From assembly GCF_012939955.1 (NCBI RefSeq), contig NZ_SPMY01000002.1:1-64000 (forward strand): 64,000 bases of DNA. Direction: 5' to 3'. The translations under genes and the position numbers were made by a program. This document shows, in pieces, positions 48,589-60,600 of the stretch. The stretch comes from Candidatus Accumulibacter phosphatis (lineage in GTDB: Bacteria; Pseudomonadota; Gammaproteobacteria; Burkholderiales; Rhodocyclaceae). The notes under the pieces were generated by a model. The model did no database searches and was not told where the DNA came from. It saw nothing but the letters and a program-made list of their open reading frames with translations. The first letter of the stretch is position 1. Every line of letters starts with the position of its first letter.

Positions 48589-50550
48589 TTACTCGCCCTT
48601 GGCTTCGCCGCCGGTGCGTGGAGCGATTGTCCCGAGCCGATTCTTGAGCGTTTGCGGTCGGCCATCGAAGAGCGCCGAGTAGTAAACCGAATTGCTCATG
48701 ACCTTCTTGACGTAGTCCCTGGTTTCGCTGAAGGGAATCGTCTCCGCATAGATCGCACCTTCCAGCGGCACGTCGGCACGCCACCGGCGCGCCCGACCCG
48801 GCCCGGCGTTGTAGGCAGCGGAGGCGAGCACCGGGTGATTGTCGAGATCCTCGAGTACCAGTCGCATGTAGCTGGTACCGAGCAGCACGTTGGTTTCGGT
48901 GTCGTTAACCTGGCCCTGGTGGTAATTCTTGAGGCCGATCTTGCCGGCGACCCATTTGGCGGTGGCCGGCATCAGTTGCATCAGCCCGGACGCGCCGGCA
49001 CCCGAGCGCGCATTGGTCACGAAGCGGCTCTCCTGGCGCATCAGGCCATAGACCCAGGCGTCGTCGAGGGCCTGGTTGCGCGCTGCCGGCCGCACCTGAT
49101 CGCCAAATGGCGCCAGGTAGCGTAGCGAGTAGTCGTGTTCGTTGCGGGTACGGTCGGCGCTGGCAATGGCGCGGTCGTAAATATCGGCGCGCAGGGCGAT
49201 CGTTGACGCGCTGAGCAGTTCCCGGTCGCTCATCTCGCGCAGGGACCAGTTCCATTCCCGGACCGCTTCCGAGCGCAGGTTGAGGCGAAAGAAGAGCAGC
49301 GCGCGTTGCACGCCGGGCTTGGCCTGCACCGCCGCCAGCTCATCAAGGCTCGGTGGCGATGCCTGTGGTGGTGGTGCAATGGCCTGGCCGAGATCGTCGC
49401 TGGCCAGGTTGCCGTAGAAATCGGGCTGACCGGCGATCTTCGCAAACTGCGTATCGGCTTCAGCCAGCCTGCCGCCAGCGCGGTAGGCGCGGCCCAGCCA
49501 GTAGACCCAGGCCGATTGCGCGGCCAGTTCCGGGGGCATTGCTTCGATCGTCGAGCGCACGGCGCCCCAGTCCTGGACGCGCAGCGCCGCGCGCACTTTC
49601 CATTCCGCCGCATCATCGGAAAGGCGCGTATCGCCACCCTTGCGGTACCACTCGCTGGCCTCGGGCATGTGGTCCTGCGCCGCCTGGCGGCCGATCTGCG
49701 TCCACGCCCAGCCCTGTTCCTCCTTGCTCAGCGAAGGCGCGATGCGCTGCAGTTGCTGTGCCGCCATGCGCGGGTCGTTGCGTGCGATGCGCTGGATGCC
49801 GAGGATGGCCAGCTCGCGCTGCATGCGGTTAGCTGAAAAGTCGCTCGGCAAGCGGATCAGCCAGGGCAGCGGCGCGGTGATGATCGTTTGCGCCAGTTTC
49901 GCGTCCGGGGTCTGGCTGGGCGGCAGGTAATTCATGCTGTACGCGGCGGCGGTGGTCTTGTTGGCCTCGAACTGGTTGCGGATTCGTGCCCAGACGAGAT
50001 CGGCGAGGACGCGCTTTTCGAGAATCAGCGCCTCGAGTACCGGGTAGCAGGGTTCCGGAGGCTCGAGCAAGGTCAACCACAGGGGCAAGGCGTCGTCGAG
50101 CATGCTCGGGTCGCCCTGAGCCCGCCGGCCCTGCAACGAATAGCAGGCAATGTCTTGCGGCGGTGTCTGCAGCAGACGCGGGAACTCGGCATCAAAAGCC
50201 GCCCACTGCTGCTGCTTGCCGGTTTGGCGGAGCCAGTCGGTGCGCAACTTTTCGGCTACATAGCTGTTCGGATTGCGGTTAAGGAAGGCGGTGACGCTTG
50301 CTGGATCGGCTTCCTTCAGGTCGAGAAGAAGCTGCCAGTAATCGACGTAGGATGCCAGTTCGTAATCCTGCAGCGTTGGCGCCAGTTGCTCCAGGCGCGT
50401 CCTGTCGCCGTTGCGAGCGGCGCTGCGCGCGGCGAGAAACTGCTCGTCGGCGCTGCTCGCCAAGGCGCCAAGCGGCGTCAGCAGTGAGGCGCCGAGGAGG
50501 GCCAGAAGGGTGTACCGAAAGCTGTGGCGGAGGCTGTGGCGAAACTTCAT
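48589..50550 (-). CDS. slt: Soluble lytic murein transglycosylase Slt
   Basis: A 653-residue periplasmic enzyme that cleaves peptidoglycan glycan strands, leaving 1,6-anhydro ends. The N terminus is a signal peptide (SFRYTLLALLGASLLTPLGALA), then a long superhelical region of alpha repeats, and the SLT catalytic domain near residues 480-620 with RQESRF (catalytic glutamate) and ASGLMQLMPATAKWV. ATG at 50550 gives a clean signal peptide; an earlier start adds 13 residues. It is divergent from the 5-FCL gene with only 44 bases between. Confidence 0.93.
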   Translation of the reverse strand: MKFRHSLRHSFRYTLLALLGASLLTPLGALASSADEQFLAARSAARNGDRTRLEQLAPTLQDYELASYVDYWQLLLDLKEADPASVTAFLNRNPNSYVAEKLRTDWLRQTGKQQQWAAFDAEFPRLLQTPPQDIACYSLQGRRAQGDPSMLDDALPLWLTLLEPPEPCYPVLEALILEKRVLADLVWARIRNQFEANKTTAAAYSMNYLPPSQTPDAKLAQTIITAPLPWLIRLPSDFSANRMQRELAILGIQRIARNDPRMAAQQLQRIAPSLSKEEQGWAWTQIGRQAAQDHMPEASEWYRKGGDTRLSDDAAEWKVRAALRVQDWGAVRSTIEAMPPELAAQSAWVYWLGRAYRAGGRLAEADTQFAKIAGQPDFYGNLASDDLGQAIAPPPQASPPSLDELAAVQAKPGVQRALLFFRLNLRSEAVREWNWSLREMSDRELLSASTIALRADIYDRAIASADRTRNEHDYSLRYLAPFGDQVRPAARNQALDDAWVYGLMRQESRFVTNARSGAGASGLMQLMPATAKWVAGKIGLKNYHQGQVNDTETNVLLGTSYMRLVLEDLDNHPVLASAAYNAGPGRARRWRADVPLEGAIYAETIPFSETRDYVKKVMSNSVYYSALFDGRPQTLKNRLGTIAPRTGGEAKGE

Positions 50551-50594
50551 GGTAAGCTGGATTTCTCGAAAAATATCTGTTTTGAGCATATCAC

Positions 50595-51227
50595 ATGGCT
50601 GCTGGAGCGACGCCGGGAATCACCATCGATGGCCTTGGTCGCGTCGCCGCCGAGCGCTTTGCCGCCCGCCGTGCGCTGCGCAAAAGCCTGCTTGAGCGCC
50701 GCTTGGCTCTGACTGCGGATGAGTGCGTGCAGCTGTCTCGTCGGGTCCGCACGCATCTGCGTGAGGGTTTTCCGCAGCTGGCGGCGCTGGCTGTCGGCTT
50801 CTGCTGGCCGGTGCAGAATGAAGCCGACCTCCGACCGCTGATCGACGAATGGGCCAGCGCGGGCAAACCAGGCTTTCGGGCTTTGCTGCCGGTGGTGATC
50901 GACGAACCGCGGACGCTGGCTTTTCGCGCCTGGTCGGCGGGCACGGCGATGTTCGCCGATCGCTATGGCATCCCGACACCGGCCCACGGCGACTTCCTGA
51001 TTCCCGAGGTGCTGCTCTTGCCGGTGAATGGCTTTGACGCCGCCGGCTACCGCATTGGGTACGGCGGCGGTTATTTCGACCGCACTCTGGCATCACTTTT
51101 GCCGCGACCGCTGGTGGTGGGGGTCGGATTCGAACTCGCCCGGCTGGACAGCATTTCTCCCGAGCCGCACGACCAGCGACTCGACGCAATGGTGACCGAA
51201 GCCGGTGTCTTCCGAGCGCTGCGTTGA
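50595..51227 (+). CDS. 5-formyltetrahydrofolate cyclo-ligase
   Basis: A 210-residue enzyme converting 5-formyl-THF to 5,10-methenyl-THF with ATP (YgfA/FAU1 family). The N-terminal RRALRKSLLERR helix and the C-terminal LLLPVNGFDAAGYRIGYGGG block with GYFDRT are characteristic. In E. coli this gene follows 6S RNA and forms one transcript with it; here only 44 bases separate it from slt, so no 6S RNA lies between. It converges on the C-S lyase gene. Confidence 0.94.
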   Translation: MAAGATPGITIDGLGRVAAERFAARRALRKSLLERRLALTADECVQLSRRVRTHLREGFPQLAALAVGFCWPVQNEADLRPLIDEWASAGKPGFRALLPVVIDEPRTLAFRAWSAGTAMFADRYGIPTPAHGDFLIPEVLLLPVNGFDAAGYRIGYGGGYFDRTLASLLPRPLVVGVGFELARLDSISPEPHDQRLDAMVTEAGVFRALR

Positions 51228-51294
51228 GCGCGCTGCTGGATCTGGTCCGCGGGCCGCGCCACCGACTCCTTGTCGCGGGCGTCGCCGCGGAGGT

Positions 51295-52470
51295 TCAGGA
51301 AGTCGTCGCCGCCCTGGGCAATCTCGAACAAGCGTTCAGCATACGTTCGAGGGCCGCATCGAGCGTCGCGCGCGGGCAGCCAAAATTGAGTCGTAGCCAG
51401 CCGGGGAGACCAAAGTCCGCGCCATTGGAGAGGCCAACGCCAGCCTCTTCGAAGAAGGCCGTCGCATCGCCGACGCCCAGGCCGCGTGCGTCGATCCATG
51501 CTAGGTAGGTGGCTTCGACGTGGTTTACGCGCAGACCAGGGATGGCGCCGAGCGCTGCTGTGACGCGATCACGGTTGTTGCGTAGAACGGCGAGCAGCGC
51601 CTGCTGCCAGTCGTCGCAGTCGCGATAAGCGGCTTCCATGGCCGCCAGGCCAAGCGCATTCACATGCGGGACGATGCCGCGCATCGTGGCCGTGAAGCGA
51701 CGCCGTAGCGCGGTGTTCGGGATGACTGCAAAAGCGCAAGCGAGGCCAGGAATATTGTAGGTTTTCGATGGCGCCATCAGGGTGATGCTGCGCTGGGCGA
51801 GGTCGGCATCAATCGTCGCCAGGGGCCGGTGCCGCCGCTGTTGGTCGAGCAGTAGCTGGCAGTGGATTTCATCCGAGCAGACGATCAGCTGGTGCTCATT
51901 GCAGAAGGCGGCGATTTGCGCCAACTCGTCGTCGTCCCAGGCGCGTCCCACCGGGTTGTGCGGGTGGCAGAGCAGCAGCAGGCGACTGTTTGGGGTCAGT
52001 GCGCGCTGCAAGGCGGCGAAGTCCCAGAGCCAGCGGCCGGCAAGCTGCTGCAGGGGGGCGGTCGCCAGCGCCTTGCCGGACAGGCCGGGTGCCGAGAGGA
52101 AAGGGGGGTAGATCGGCGTCGCCGTCAGCACATCGCCGTCGATGGCCCGGCAGGCGACGTTGAGTCCGCTGACCAGGCCCGGCAGCCAGACCAGCCAGTC
52201 GGCTTCGACCTGCCAGCCGTAGGCACGCTGGAGATGTCCGAGGACGGCAGCGAGCAGAGCCGGTGTCGCCTCCGCGTAGCCGAAACAGCCGTGCGCGACG
52301 CGTTTTTCAAGAGCCCTGACAATCGCTGGCGGCGCCGCGAAATCCATGTCGGCAACCCACAAGGGGAGCACATCGCGGCCAGCGTAGCGGTTCCACTTCA
52401 GCGAATCACCGCCGCGCCGGTCGATGACGCCGGCGAAGGCGTCGTCTTTCTCCGGCAGCACCGGCAGCAC
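51295..52470 (-). CDS. MalY/PatB-type PLP C-S lyase
   Basis: A 391-residue fold-type I PLP enzyme that splits C-S bonds of cystathionine or cysteine conjugates. Motifs are LPLWVADMDFAAPPAI near the N terminus, CFGYAEATPAL, HNPVGRAW, SDEIHCQLL and the PLP lysine in MAPSKTYNIPGLACAF. It lies five bases downstream of cysK on the same strand, so the pair probably serves cysteine/methionine sulfur handling. It could alternatively be called a cystathionine beta-lyase; PatB-like is the safer name. Confidence 0.88.
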   Translation of the reverse strand: MLPVLPEKDDAFAGVIDRRGGDSLKWNRYAGRDVLPLWVADMDFAAPPAIVRALEKRVAHGCFGYAEATPALLAAVLGHLQRAYGWQVEADWLVWLPGLVSGLNVACRAIDGDVLTATPIYPPFLSAPGLSGKALATAPLQQLAGRWLWDFAALQRALTPNSRLLLLCHPHNPVGRAWDDDELAQIAAFCNEHQLIVCSDEIHCQLLLDQQRRHRPLATIDADLAQRSITLMAPSKTYNIPGLACAFAVIPNTALRRRFTATMRGIVPHVNALGLAAMEAAYRDCDDWQQALLAVLRNNRDRVTAALGAIPGLRVNHVEATYLAWIDARGLGVGDATAFFEEAGVGLSNGADFGLPGWLRLNFGCPRATLDAALERMLNACSRLPRAATTS

Positions 52471-52475
52471 GCCGC

Positions 52476-53414
52476 TCAGACTTCGAGGTCCGCGAAGAGT
52501 GCGGTCGACAGGTAGCGCTCACCGAAGGAGGGGATGATGACCACGGTCAGCTTGCCGGCGTTGTGTGGTCGCCGCGCGACTTCCATCGCCGCCCACACGG
52601 CTGCCCCGGACGAAATACCGACCAGCAGGCCCTCTTCGGTTGCCATTCTGCGGGCGGTGGCAAAAGCGTCTTCAGAGGTGACGCGCAGCACTTCATCGTA
52701 GATGGCGGTGTTCAGCACCTTCGGCACGAAGCCGGCCCCGATGCCCTGGATCGGATGCGGTCCCTTAGCCCCACCCGAGAGCACCGGCGAGGCGTCGGGC
52801 TCGACGGCGATCACCTGCACGCCGGGCTTCCTCTCCTTGAGCACTTCGCCGACACCGGTAATGGTGCCCCCAGTGCCGACGCCCGAAACGAAGATGTCCA
52901 CCTGGCCATGCGTGTCGCGCCATATTTCCTCGGCCGTCGTCGCGCGGTGAATGGCCGGATTGGCCGGATTCTCGAACTGCTGCGGGATGTAGTAGCGCGA
53001 ATCGGCAGCGGCCATGGCCTCGGCGCGGCTGATGGCGCCGCCCATGCCGTCCGGGCCGGGCGTGAGGACCAATTCGGCGCCGTAAGCCTTGAGCAGCAGG
53101 CGGCGTTCACGGCTCATCGTCTCCGGCATCACGAAGCAGCATTTGATCCCACGTGCCGCGCAAACCATCGCCAGACCGATGCCGGTGTTACCCGAGGTCG
53201 GTTCAAGAACGATGGTTTCCGGGCTGATTCGTCCCGCTGCCTGTGCGTCGTCGATCATTGCCATGGCGATACGATCCTTGACGCTGTGCGCCGGATTACA
53301 GAACTCCAGCTTGGCGGCGATGGTGCCTTCGATACCGGCGCTGATGCGGTGGAGTCTGACCAGTGGGGTATTGCCGATCAGGCCGGTGACGTTGTTGACG
53401 ATGTTCATGGTCAT
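52476..53414 (-). CDS. cysK: Cysteine synthase (O-acetylserine sulfhydrylase)
   Basis: A 312-residue fold-type II PLP enzyme making cysteine from O-acetylserine and sulfide. The opening [14 protein letters not shown], the PLP lysine in [12 protein letters not shown], the substrate loop [12 protein letters not shown] and [12 protein letters not shown] are all in place; [11 protein letters not shown] contacts the PLP nitrogen. CysK is more likely than CysM from length and motif detail. The start may be 53414 or two codons later. It is followed by the C-S lyase. Confidence 0.93.
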   Translation of the reverse strand: MTMNIVNNVTGLIGNTPLVRLHRISAGIEGTIAAKLEFCNPAHSVKDRIAMAMIDDAQAAGRISPETIVLEPTSGNTGIGLAMVCAARGIKCCFVMPETMSRERRLLLKAYGAELVLTPGPDGMGGAISRAEAMAAADSRYYIPQQFENPANPAIHRATTAEEIWRDTHGQVDIFVSGVGTGGTITGVGEVLKERKPGVQVIAVEPDASPVLSGGAKGPHPIQGIGAGFVPKVLNTAIYDEVLRVTSEDAFATARRMATEEGLLVGISSGAAVWAAMEVARRPHNAGKLTVVIIPSFGERYLSTALFADLEV

Positions 53415-53549
53415 GTGGATGCTCTCCTCGGAAAGGGTCCTGTGTGGACTGGTTCAGGAACGAACAGCGGCATGTGACGGGTGAGTACCGGTGGCGTCGT
53501 CAGCACAGCCTATCATTGCTGCGCCTGTCTGCGGCGCAGAGGCGCACAA

Positions 53550-55062
53550 CTAGCCCAGAAACAGCTTGTAGGCCTGGTTGTTGGTCTCGTTCCAGTGCGC
53601 GTAGCCGACCTTCTCGAGGAAATCCTCGAATTCGTTCATTTCCCTCGGCGGCACCTGCATGCCGACCAGGACTCGCCCGTAATCGGCGCCATGGTTGCGG
53701 TAATGGAACAAGCTGATGTTCCAGCCGGCGCTCATGCTGTTGAGAAATTTCATCAGCGCGCCGGGGCGCTCGGGAAATTCGAAGCGGTAAAGAAGCTCGT
53801 TGTTGATCCCTGGTGAGTGGCCGCCCACGAGATGGCGAATGTGCCCTTTGGCCATTTCGTCGTCGGTCAGGTCGAGGGCCGGATAATTGTGTTTGTGCAG
53901 CTGTTCGAGCAGCTTTATCGACTCGGCGCGGGACGAGACCTGGATACCGACGAAGACGTGCGCGTCACGCTGGTCGTTATAGCGGTAGTTGAACTCGGTG
54001 ATGTTGTGTGAGCCGATCAGCGCCACGAAGTTTTTTGTAGGCGCCCGGCTTCTCGGGCAGAGTGACGGCAAAAACGGCTTCGCGTTGTTCGCCGAGTTCG
54101 GCGCGTTCGGCGACAAAGCGCAGACGGTCGAAGTTGAGGTTGGCGCCGGAGGCGATGGCCACCAGCGCCTTGTCTTTCAGCTTGTGTGCTCGGGCGTATG
54201 CTTTGGCACCCGCGACCGCCAAAGCACCCGCCGGTTCGAGCACCGCGCGGGTGTCCTCGAAGACGTCCTTGATCGCTGCACAGATGGCGTCGGTATTGAC
54301 CAGGACCATTTCATCGACGTACATCTGGCAGAGGCGGAAGGTCTCTTCGCCGACGTATTTGACCGCTGCCCCATCGGCAAAGAGGCCGACATGGTCGAGC
54401 CGGATGCGCTTGCCGGCGGCCAGCGAGCGCGTCATGGCGTCGGCGTCGCTGGCTTCAACGCCGATGATCCGGGTGTCCGGCCGTACCCGCTTGATGTAGG
54501 CGGCAACACCCGAAATCAGTCCACCGCCACCGACGCAGCAGAACACGGCATGAATCGGCTTGGCGTGTTGGCGGAGGATCTCCATGCCTATCGTCCCCTG
54601 GCCGGCAATCACCTCCGGGTCGTCGAAAGGGTGAACGAAGCTCAGTTTCTCGGATTTCTCGAGTTCGCGAGCATGCGTGAAGGCGTCGTCAAACGATTCC
54701 CCGATCAGCACCACTTCACCGCCAAGGGCTCGCACCGCCTGGATTTTGATCTGCGGCGTTGTCGTCGGCATGACGATCACCGCCCGACAACCGAGCTTGG
54801 CTGCTGCCAGCGCCACGCCTTGGGCATGATTACCGGCCGACGCGCAGATCACTCCACGTTTCAGTTTGTCGGCCGAGAGATGAAAGATCTTGTTGTAAGC
54901 GCCGCGCAGCTTGAAGGAAAAAACGGGCTGCAGGTCTTCGCGTTTGAGCAGTATCCGGTTACCGGTACGCGCCGACAGGCCGGGTGCAAAATCAAGGGGA
55001 GTTTCGCTGGCAAGGTCGTAGACCTGGGCGTTGAGTATTCTTTCGAGGTAGTCCATGGACAT
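53550..55062 (-). CDS. ilvA: Threonine ammonia-lyase, biosynthetic IlvA (one frameshift)
   Basis: Reconstructed length is 503 residues, normal for the biosynthetic form. It deaminates threonine to 2-oxobutanoate for isoleucine. The catalytic domain has the PLP lysine in SFKLRGAYNKI, ASAGNHAQGVA and CCVGGGGLISG; two ACT-like regulatory domains follow (FAVTLPEKPGAYKNF and RFEFPERPGALMKFLN), which bind isoleucine and valine. An extra base in the run at 54031-54036 breaks the frame between the first ACT strand and the rest. Removing it restores VALIGSHNITEFNYRY in phase. Confidence 0.92.
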
Positions 55063-55143
55063 TTTGGCAGCGGCGGTGTGCAGCGAGGGAAAACGAGGAT
55101 TCTAGCAGGTGAAGTGGTCGCCGATCACTTCGCGGGAGCTGCC

Positions 55144-56274
55144 TTACCTGCTTCTCCCCCGCCGGAAGAGCGTTACCGCGGCGTCGACCACGCCCTGGAC
55201 ACTGCCCGCATCGGCAAAGTGCTGGCGAAGGAAGCTGGCGTGGTTGCCTTCCGCGCTCACTTCGTGGCGTAGCTGCTCGAGTGCCCCGATGCTGTCCAGA
55301 ACCGCGGCATGGGGTTCGAGTCTGGCGAGGGTGGCCAGGATGTCCTGGCGCAGCAGCCGACTCTCGTGGCTCTTGGGATGGACCAGCACGCCATCGAGGC
55401 CGAAGCGGCAGGCCTGGAAACGGTTGTAGTTGTAGACCAGATAATCGTCCTCGACCGGTGGTGCTTCGTCGCGTTGCAGGAGCATGCGGCAGAGCGCCTG
55501 CAGGTAGGCGGCGAGGGCCGCGGCGCGGTCCACGGTGAGCGGCGTATCGCAGACGCGCAGTTCAATCGTGCCGTACTCCGGTTTCGGGCGGATATCCCAG
55601 TAGAAATCCTTCATGCTCTTGACGACGCCGGTGGTTTCCATTTTCGCGAAGTAGTGATGCGCGAACTCCTGCCAGTCGAAGAGCAAGGGCGCACGGCCGC
55701 TCAGGGGGAAGGCAAAGACCGAATTCAGGCGTGCCGAGTCGAACTGGGTGTCGATCCCCTGGAAGAAAGGGGAAGAGGCCGACAGGGCGATGAAATGCGG
55801 CACGTAGCGATTCAAGGAATGCAGCAGGTAGAGCGCTTCGTTGGCACTGGTACAGCCAATGTGAATGTGTTGTCCGAAGACGGTGAACTGCTTGGCCAGG
55901 TAACCGTAGAGGGTGGAGAGCTGATTGAAGCGCGGATTGGGAAAAATGCGCCGCTCGGACCAGCGTTGGAAGGGATGGGTGCCGCCGCCGCAGACGGCGA
56001 TGTTGAGACGGTCACCGGTACGCACCAGGGCGTCGCGGATGTCGCGCAGTTGCGCCAGCAGCTCGGCGTGGCGGTGATGCACGGCGGTCGAGATCTCGAG
56101 CATGCTTTCGGTAATCTCGGGCTTGACGTCGCCGGGGAAGGTCTTGTGGCCGAGCAGGTGGAGCAGGTCGCTGGCCGAGCCGGAGAGGTCGAAGTCGGTC
56201 CAGTTGACCAGTTGCAACTCGAGTTCGACTCCCATGCTCAGGGATGCGCTGGCCTTGAAGGACTCGAGGGGCAT
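55144..56274 (-). CDS. YbdK-type carboxylate-amine ligase (GCS2 family)
   Basis: A 376-residue member of the glutamate-cysteine ligase type 2 family. Recognisable segments are [12 protein letters not shown] at the start, [32 protein letters not shown] and [16 protein letters not shown]. YbdK proteins have weak glutamate-cysteine ligase activity; the natural substrate here is unknown. It starts two bases before the antiporter stop region on the same strand, so the two are probably cotranscribed. Confidence 0.9.
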   Translation of the reverse strand: MPLESFKASASLSMGVELELQLVNWTDFDLSGSASDLLHLLGHKTFPGDVKPEITESMLEISTAVHHRHAELLAQLRDIRDALVRTGDRLNIAVCGGGTHPFQRWSERRIFPNPRFNQLSTLYGYLAKQFTVFGQHIHIGCTSANEALYLLHSLNRYVPHFIALSASSPFFQGIDTQFDSARLNSVFAFPLSGRAPLLFDWQEFAHHYFAKMETTGVVKSMKDFYWDIRPKPEYGTIELRVCDTPLTVDRAAALAAYLQALCRMLLQRDEAPPVEDDYLVYNYNRFQACRFGLDGVLVHPKSHESRLLRQDILATLARLEPHAAVLDSIGALEQLRHEVSAEGNHASFLRQHFADAGSVQGVVDAAVTLFRRGRSR

Positions 56275-56276
56275 TT

Positions 56277-57470
56277 TCAGCGGCCCTCCTGCTGATGCGT
56301 TTCGCCAGCCCAGACCAGAGCCCGGCGCGTAAGCACCGGGCCAATCACCTCGAGCAGCAGGACGATCGCTGCCAGGCCGGCGACCTGATCGAGTGCGTAG
56401 AGCTTGAGGTGTCGGGTCTGTTCGAGGAGGACGATGACCAGGCCGGACATCGGCGTCATCGCCAGGCCGGTCAGCGCGCCTTTGCGCCAGCTGACGCCAC
56501 TGGGACGGGCAAAGACGGTCGTCGCCGTCATCTTGACGGCCAGACGCAGCGCGATGACGGCCAATGCCAGCGTGAGTCCGCTGCGCACCTGCTGCCAGTC
56601 AAGCGAGGCCGCGACAAAAACGAACAACAGCACGGTCAGCAGGTCGCCAAGGGTGCCGAAGTTGCGCTGCGCTTGCGAGAGTATCGCGCGCCGGTGTCGG
56701 GCGACCAGTCCGAAGGCCAGCGCCGCCAGTAGCGGCGAGAACTTGAAAGCGTACGTCACGGCCGTCAGCAGCAAGGCCGCAACGGCAAAAGCGACGGTGG
56801 CATTGCGGTCGATGTTGCCCAGCTGGCGGAGCAGCGCCGGCACGGCCACGCCGAAGGCTGCGCCGATGCTGATCGATACGCCGACCACCACCAGACTGTT
56901 CCAGACGGCTTCGAAGGCGCTGCCGGCGCTGGCCAGCACCCAGTAGCCGACGATGGCCTTGAAAACGAAGAGGGAGAGTACGCAGTTGCAGGCGGTGAGG
57001 TGGAACAGGCGCTCGGTGACCTGGCCCGAGCTCTGCAGTTCGTTGGCCACCCGCAGCACGGCTGCCGGCGAGGTGGCCATGGCCAGCGCGGCGAGCAGCA
57101 ACGAGGGGACGATTGGCAAGGCAAAGGCTTGCGCCAGCATGAACACCGCAGCAAAACAGCCGCTCGCTTCGGCTACGCCGGTGATTGCCAGCCAGGGATT
57201 GACCCGCAGCCAGCGCAGGTTGATGCGGTAGCCGAGCTCGAAAAGTATCAATCCGAAAGCGAAATGAGCCAGCAGAGCGATCGGCGTTCCCGAAGGGTTG
57301 TCGAGAAATCCCCCCTGGCTGGCGGCCATCACGAAGCCGGCGATGCCGTAACTGCTGATTCGCGGCAGCGATAGCAGGCGGTAGGCCAGTTCGCCGACGG
57401 TCCAGGCGATGGCAATCGCTGCCGGCCAGGCGATGCTCGCCAGGACGTCGAGCAGCGTTTCCTGAATCAA
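56277..57470 (-). CDS. Kef-type cation:proton antiporter
   Basis: About 397 residues with 11-12 membrane helices and no cytosolic nucleotide-binding domain. Typical parts are [36 protein letters not shown] and [16 protein letters not shown]. It should exchange a monovalent cation for protons. The start is uncertain: TTG at 57470 with a GAGG site directly precedes the first helix, whereas the open frame reaches back to 57650 through sequence of poor coding character. Confidence 0.78.
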   Translation of the reverse strand: MIQETLLDVLASIAWPAAIAIAWTVGELAYRLLSLPRISSYGIAGFVMAASQGGFLDNPSGTPIALLAHFAFGLILFELGYRINLRWLRVNPWLAITGVAEASGCFAAVFMLAQAFALPIVPSLLLAALAMATSPAAVLRVANELQSSGQVTERLFHLTACNCVLSLFVFKAIVGYWVLASAGSAFEAVWNSLVVVGVSISIGAAFGVAVPALLRQLGNIDRNATVAFAVAALLLTAVTYAFKFSPLLAALAFGLVARHRRAILSQAQRNFGTLGDLLTVLLFVFVAASLDWQQVRSGLTLALAVIALRLAVKMTATTVFARPSGVSWRKGALTGLAMTPMSGLVIVLLEQTRHLKLYALDQVAGLAAIVLLLEVIGPVLTRRALVWAGETHQQEGR

Positions 57471-57690
57471 GCCGGCCGGCCTCGCAGACGGGAAAGTCCA
57501 GGCTGGCTGGCGAAAGCAGTCACCCGACAAGTGTTCCTGTACATGCGCCCTCCCAAGCTGATGGCGACAGGATACCCGAGGAAGCAGCAGTGCGACCGTC
57601 TGGAGCTGGGAGTTTTCCCCTGCCCGGCGGCCATCGCTGTTGCACTGCAATAAGCTAGAATTCGCCCTTTGCTGCTAGCCGAGAGTATCA

Positions 57691-60600
57691 ATGAACGCAC
57701 GCCTGCGCGAGATCCCCTACAACTACACCTCGTTTTCCGACCGCGAGATTGTCATTCGTCTGCTCGGCGCAGAAAAGTGGGCCTTGCTCGACCAGCTGCG
57801 TGCCGAACGCGTCACCGGTCGCTCGGCGCGGATGCTCTATGAAGTGCTCGGGGATATCTGGGTTGTGCAACGCAATCCCTACCTGGAGGACGATCTGCTT
57901 GCCAATCGCGAGCGGCGAGTGGCGCTCATCGCGGCGCTTCGCCATCGTTTGCGCGAGATTGAGAAGCGTCGCCAGGGTAACGAACGCGTGCAGCAACTGA
58001 TTGTCGCCGCCGCGGCCGCGGTTGACGCTTTCGAGCGCCATTTCGACGATACGGGCAGGCTGCGCAGCAAGGTCAGAAAAGCCCTTTCCAGGCATACGCG
58101 CCACGACAATATTGCTTTCGACGGCCTGGCGCGCGTCTCGCACGTCACCGATGCCACTGACTGGCGCGTCGAATACCCCTTCGTGGTGCTCAACCCGGAC
58201 AGTGAGGAAGAGATCGGCGCCCTGGTGCGTGCCTGCATCAAACTCGGGCTGACCATCATTCCGCGCGGTGGCGGCACCGGTTACACCGGCGGGGCGATTC
58301 CGCTGACGCCGCTGGCGGCGGTGATCAACACCGAGAAGCTGATGAACATCGGTGCCGTCGAGGAAATGCGCCTGCCCGGATGTGATCGCCCGTACGCAAC
58401 GATCCGTACCGGTGCCGGCGTGGTCACGGCTCGCGTCGCGGAAGCCGCGACGGCGGCCGGCCGGGTGTTCGCGGTCGACCCCACTTCGGCGGATGCCTCG
58501 TGCATCGGCGGTAACGTGGCAATGAACGCTGGCGGCAAGAAGGCAGTGCTGTGGGGAACGGCGGTCGACAATCTGGCCTGGTGGAAGCTGGTCGACCCCA
58601 GTGGTCATCCGATGGAAGTGACGCGCATCGGCCACAACTTCGGCAAGATCCACGAACAGGAGACGGTGCGCTTCGAGATCAGGCGTTTTCGCAAGGATGG
58701 CAAGACGCTCTACGGCGAGCCCGAAATGCTGGAGATTCCCGGCTCAAGCTTTCGCAAGGCGGGTCTCGGCAAGGACGTCACCGACAAGTTTCTGGCCGGT
58801 CTGCCCGGTGTCCAGAAAGAGGGCACCGACGGCCTGATCGTCGCCGCGCGCTGGGTTCTGCACCGTATGCCGCAGCACGCACGTACCGTCTGCCTCGAGT
58901 TTTTCGGACAGGTACGCGAGGCGGTGCCGGCGATTGTCGAGATTACCGATCACTTCGCGCCTGGGGGGCGGCGGCAAGGACGCTGGTGTCCTGCTCGCCG
59001 GACTCGAACACCTCGACGAGCGCTATCTGCGCGCCGTCGGCTACGCGACCAAGGCCAAGCGCAAGGCGGAAAACGCCGGGCGTCCGAAAATGGTGCTCAT
59101 CGGTGATCTGGTCGGTGACGACGAGTCGGCGGTGATGAGCGCGGCGTCGGAAGTGGTGCGCCTGTGCAATCTGCGCGGCGCCGAAGGCTTCATCGCCGTC
59201 GACGCCGAAACACGCAAGAAATTCTGGCTTGATCGCTCGCGCACCGCTGCCATTTCACGCCATACCAACGCCTTCAAGCTCAACGAGGACGTGGTGATTC
59301 CGCTGCCGCGGATGGGCGAATACTGCGACGGCATCGAGCGCATCAACATCGAACTGTCGATCGGCAACAAGCTGGCGCTTTGCGACGCCCTGAGCGAATT
59401 CCTGCAGGGCGACCTGCCCCTGCATCGTGGCGACGCCGAACTCGACAAGGAGCTGTTGATCGGCGAACGCCGAACGGCCGCGCTGGAAGCGGTGGCCAGT
59501 GTACGCACGCGCTGGCAGTGGTTGCTCGACAGCCTCGACCTGCCGCTGCACGAGGCCGAAGCGCAGTTCGCCAGACGTGGCCTCAGCAGTGGCGAGTTGA
59601 AGAATCGGGCGCCCAGGCCGACGCTTTTTCATCGCTTGCAGGACTACTCGCTGCGCGTTTCGTGGAAGAGCGAGCTCAAGCCGCAGCTCGAAGACATTTT
59701 CGACGGCGTCATTTACCGGCCGGTCGTCGAACGTATCGCCGCGATTCAGCAGCAGACATTGCGCAGCCGCCTGTTTGTCGCCCTGCACATGCACGCTGGC
59801 GACGGCAACGTGCACACCAATATTCCGGTGAACTCCGACAACTACGAGATGCTGCAGACCGCGTACGCCGTGGTCGAACGGATCATGGCGCTGGCGCGGG
59901 CGCTCGACGGCGTTGTCTCGGGCGAGCACGGCATTGGCATCACCAAGCTGGAATTCCTCAGCGATGAGGAAATCCAGCCTTTTCGCGACTACAAGGCCCG
60001 GGTTGATCCCGAAGGCCGCTTCAACAAGGGCAAGCTGCTGCCGGGCGGCGATCTGAGCAAGGCCTACACGCCGTCGTTCTCGCTGCTCGGCACCGAGTCG
60101 CTGATCATGGAGCAGTCGGAAATCGGCCACATTTCGGCGATGGTCAAGGACTGCCTGCGTTGCGGCAAGTGCAAGCCGGTCTGTTCGACGCATGTTCCGC
60201 GCGCCAACCTGCTCTACTCGCCGCGCAACAAGATCCTTGCCACCTCCTTGCTGATTGAAGCTTTTCTCTACGAGGAGCAGACTCGGCGCGGCGTTTCGCT
60301 GCGCCATTTCGACGAATTCAACGACGTTGCCGATCACTGCACGATCTGCCACAAGTGCCTGACGCCGTGCCCGGTCGATATCGACTTCGGCGATGTCTCG
60401 ATCCGCATGCGCAATCTGCTGCGCGAGCAAGGCAAGAAGAAATTCGTGCCGGCGAAAGCGGCGGCCATGGCTTTCCTGACGATCAAGGATCCGGCGACCA
60501 TCAAGCTGGTGCGCAAGCTGATGATCGACTGGGGATATCGGGCGCAGCGCCTGGCTTACCGGGCGGCGAAGTCGCTGGGTCTGATCCAGGCGCAAACGCG

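Noticed and set aside
50551-50594. 6S RNA upstream of the 5-FCL gene
   Set aside because: 6S RNA often precedes this gene, but only 44 bases separate it from slt, far too short.
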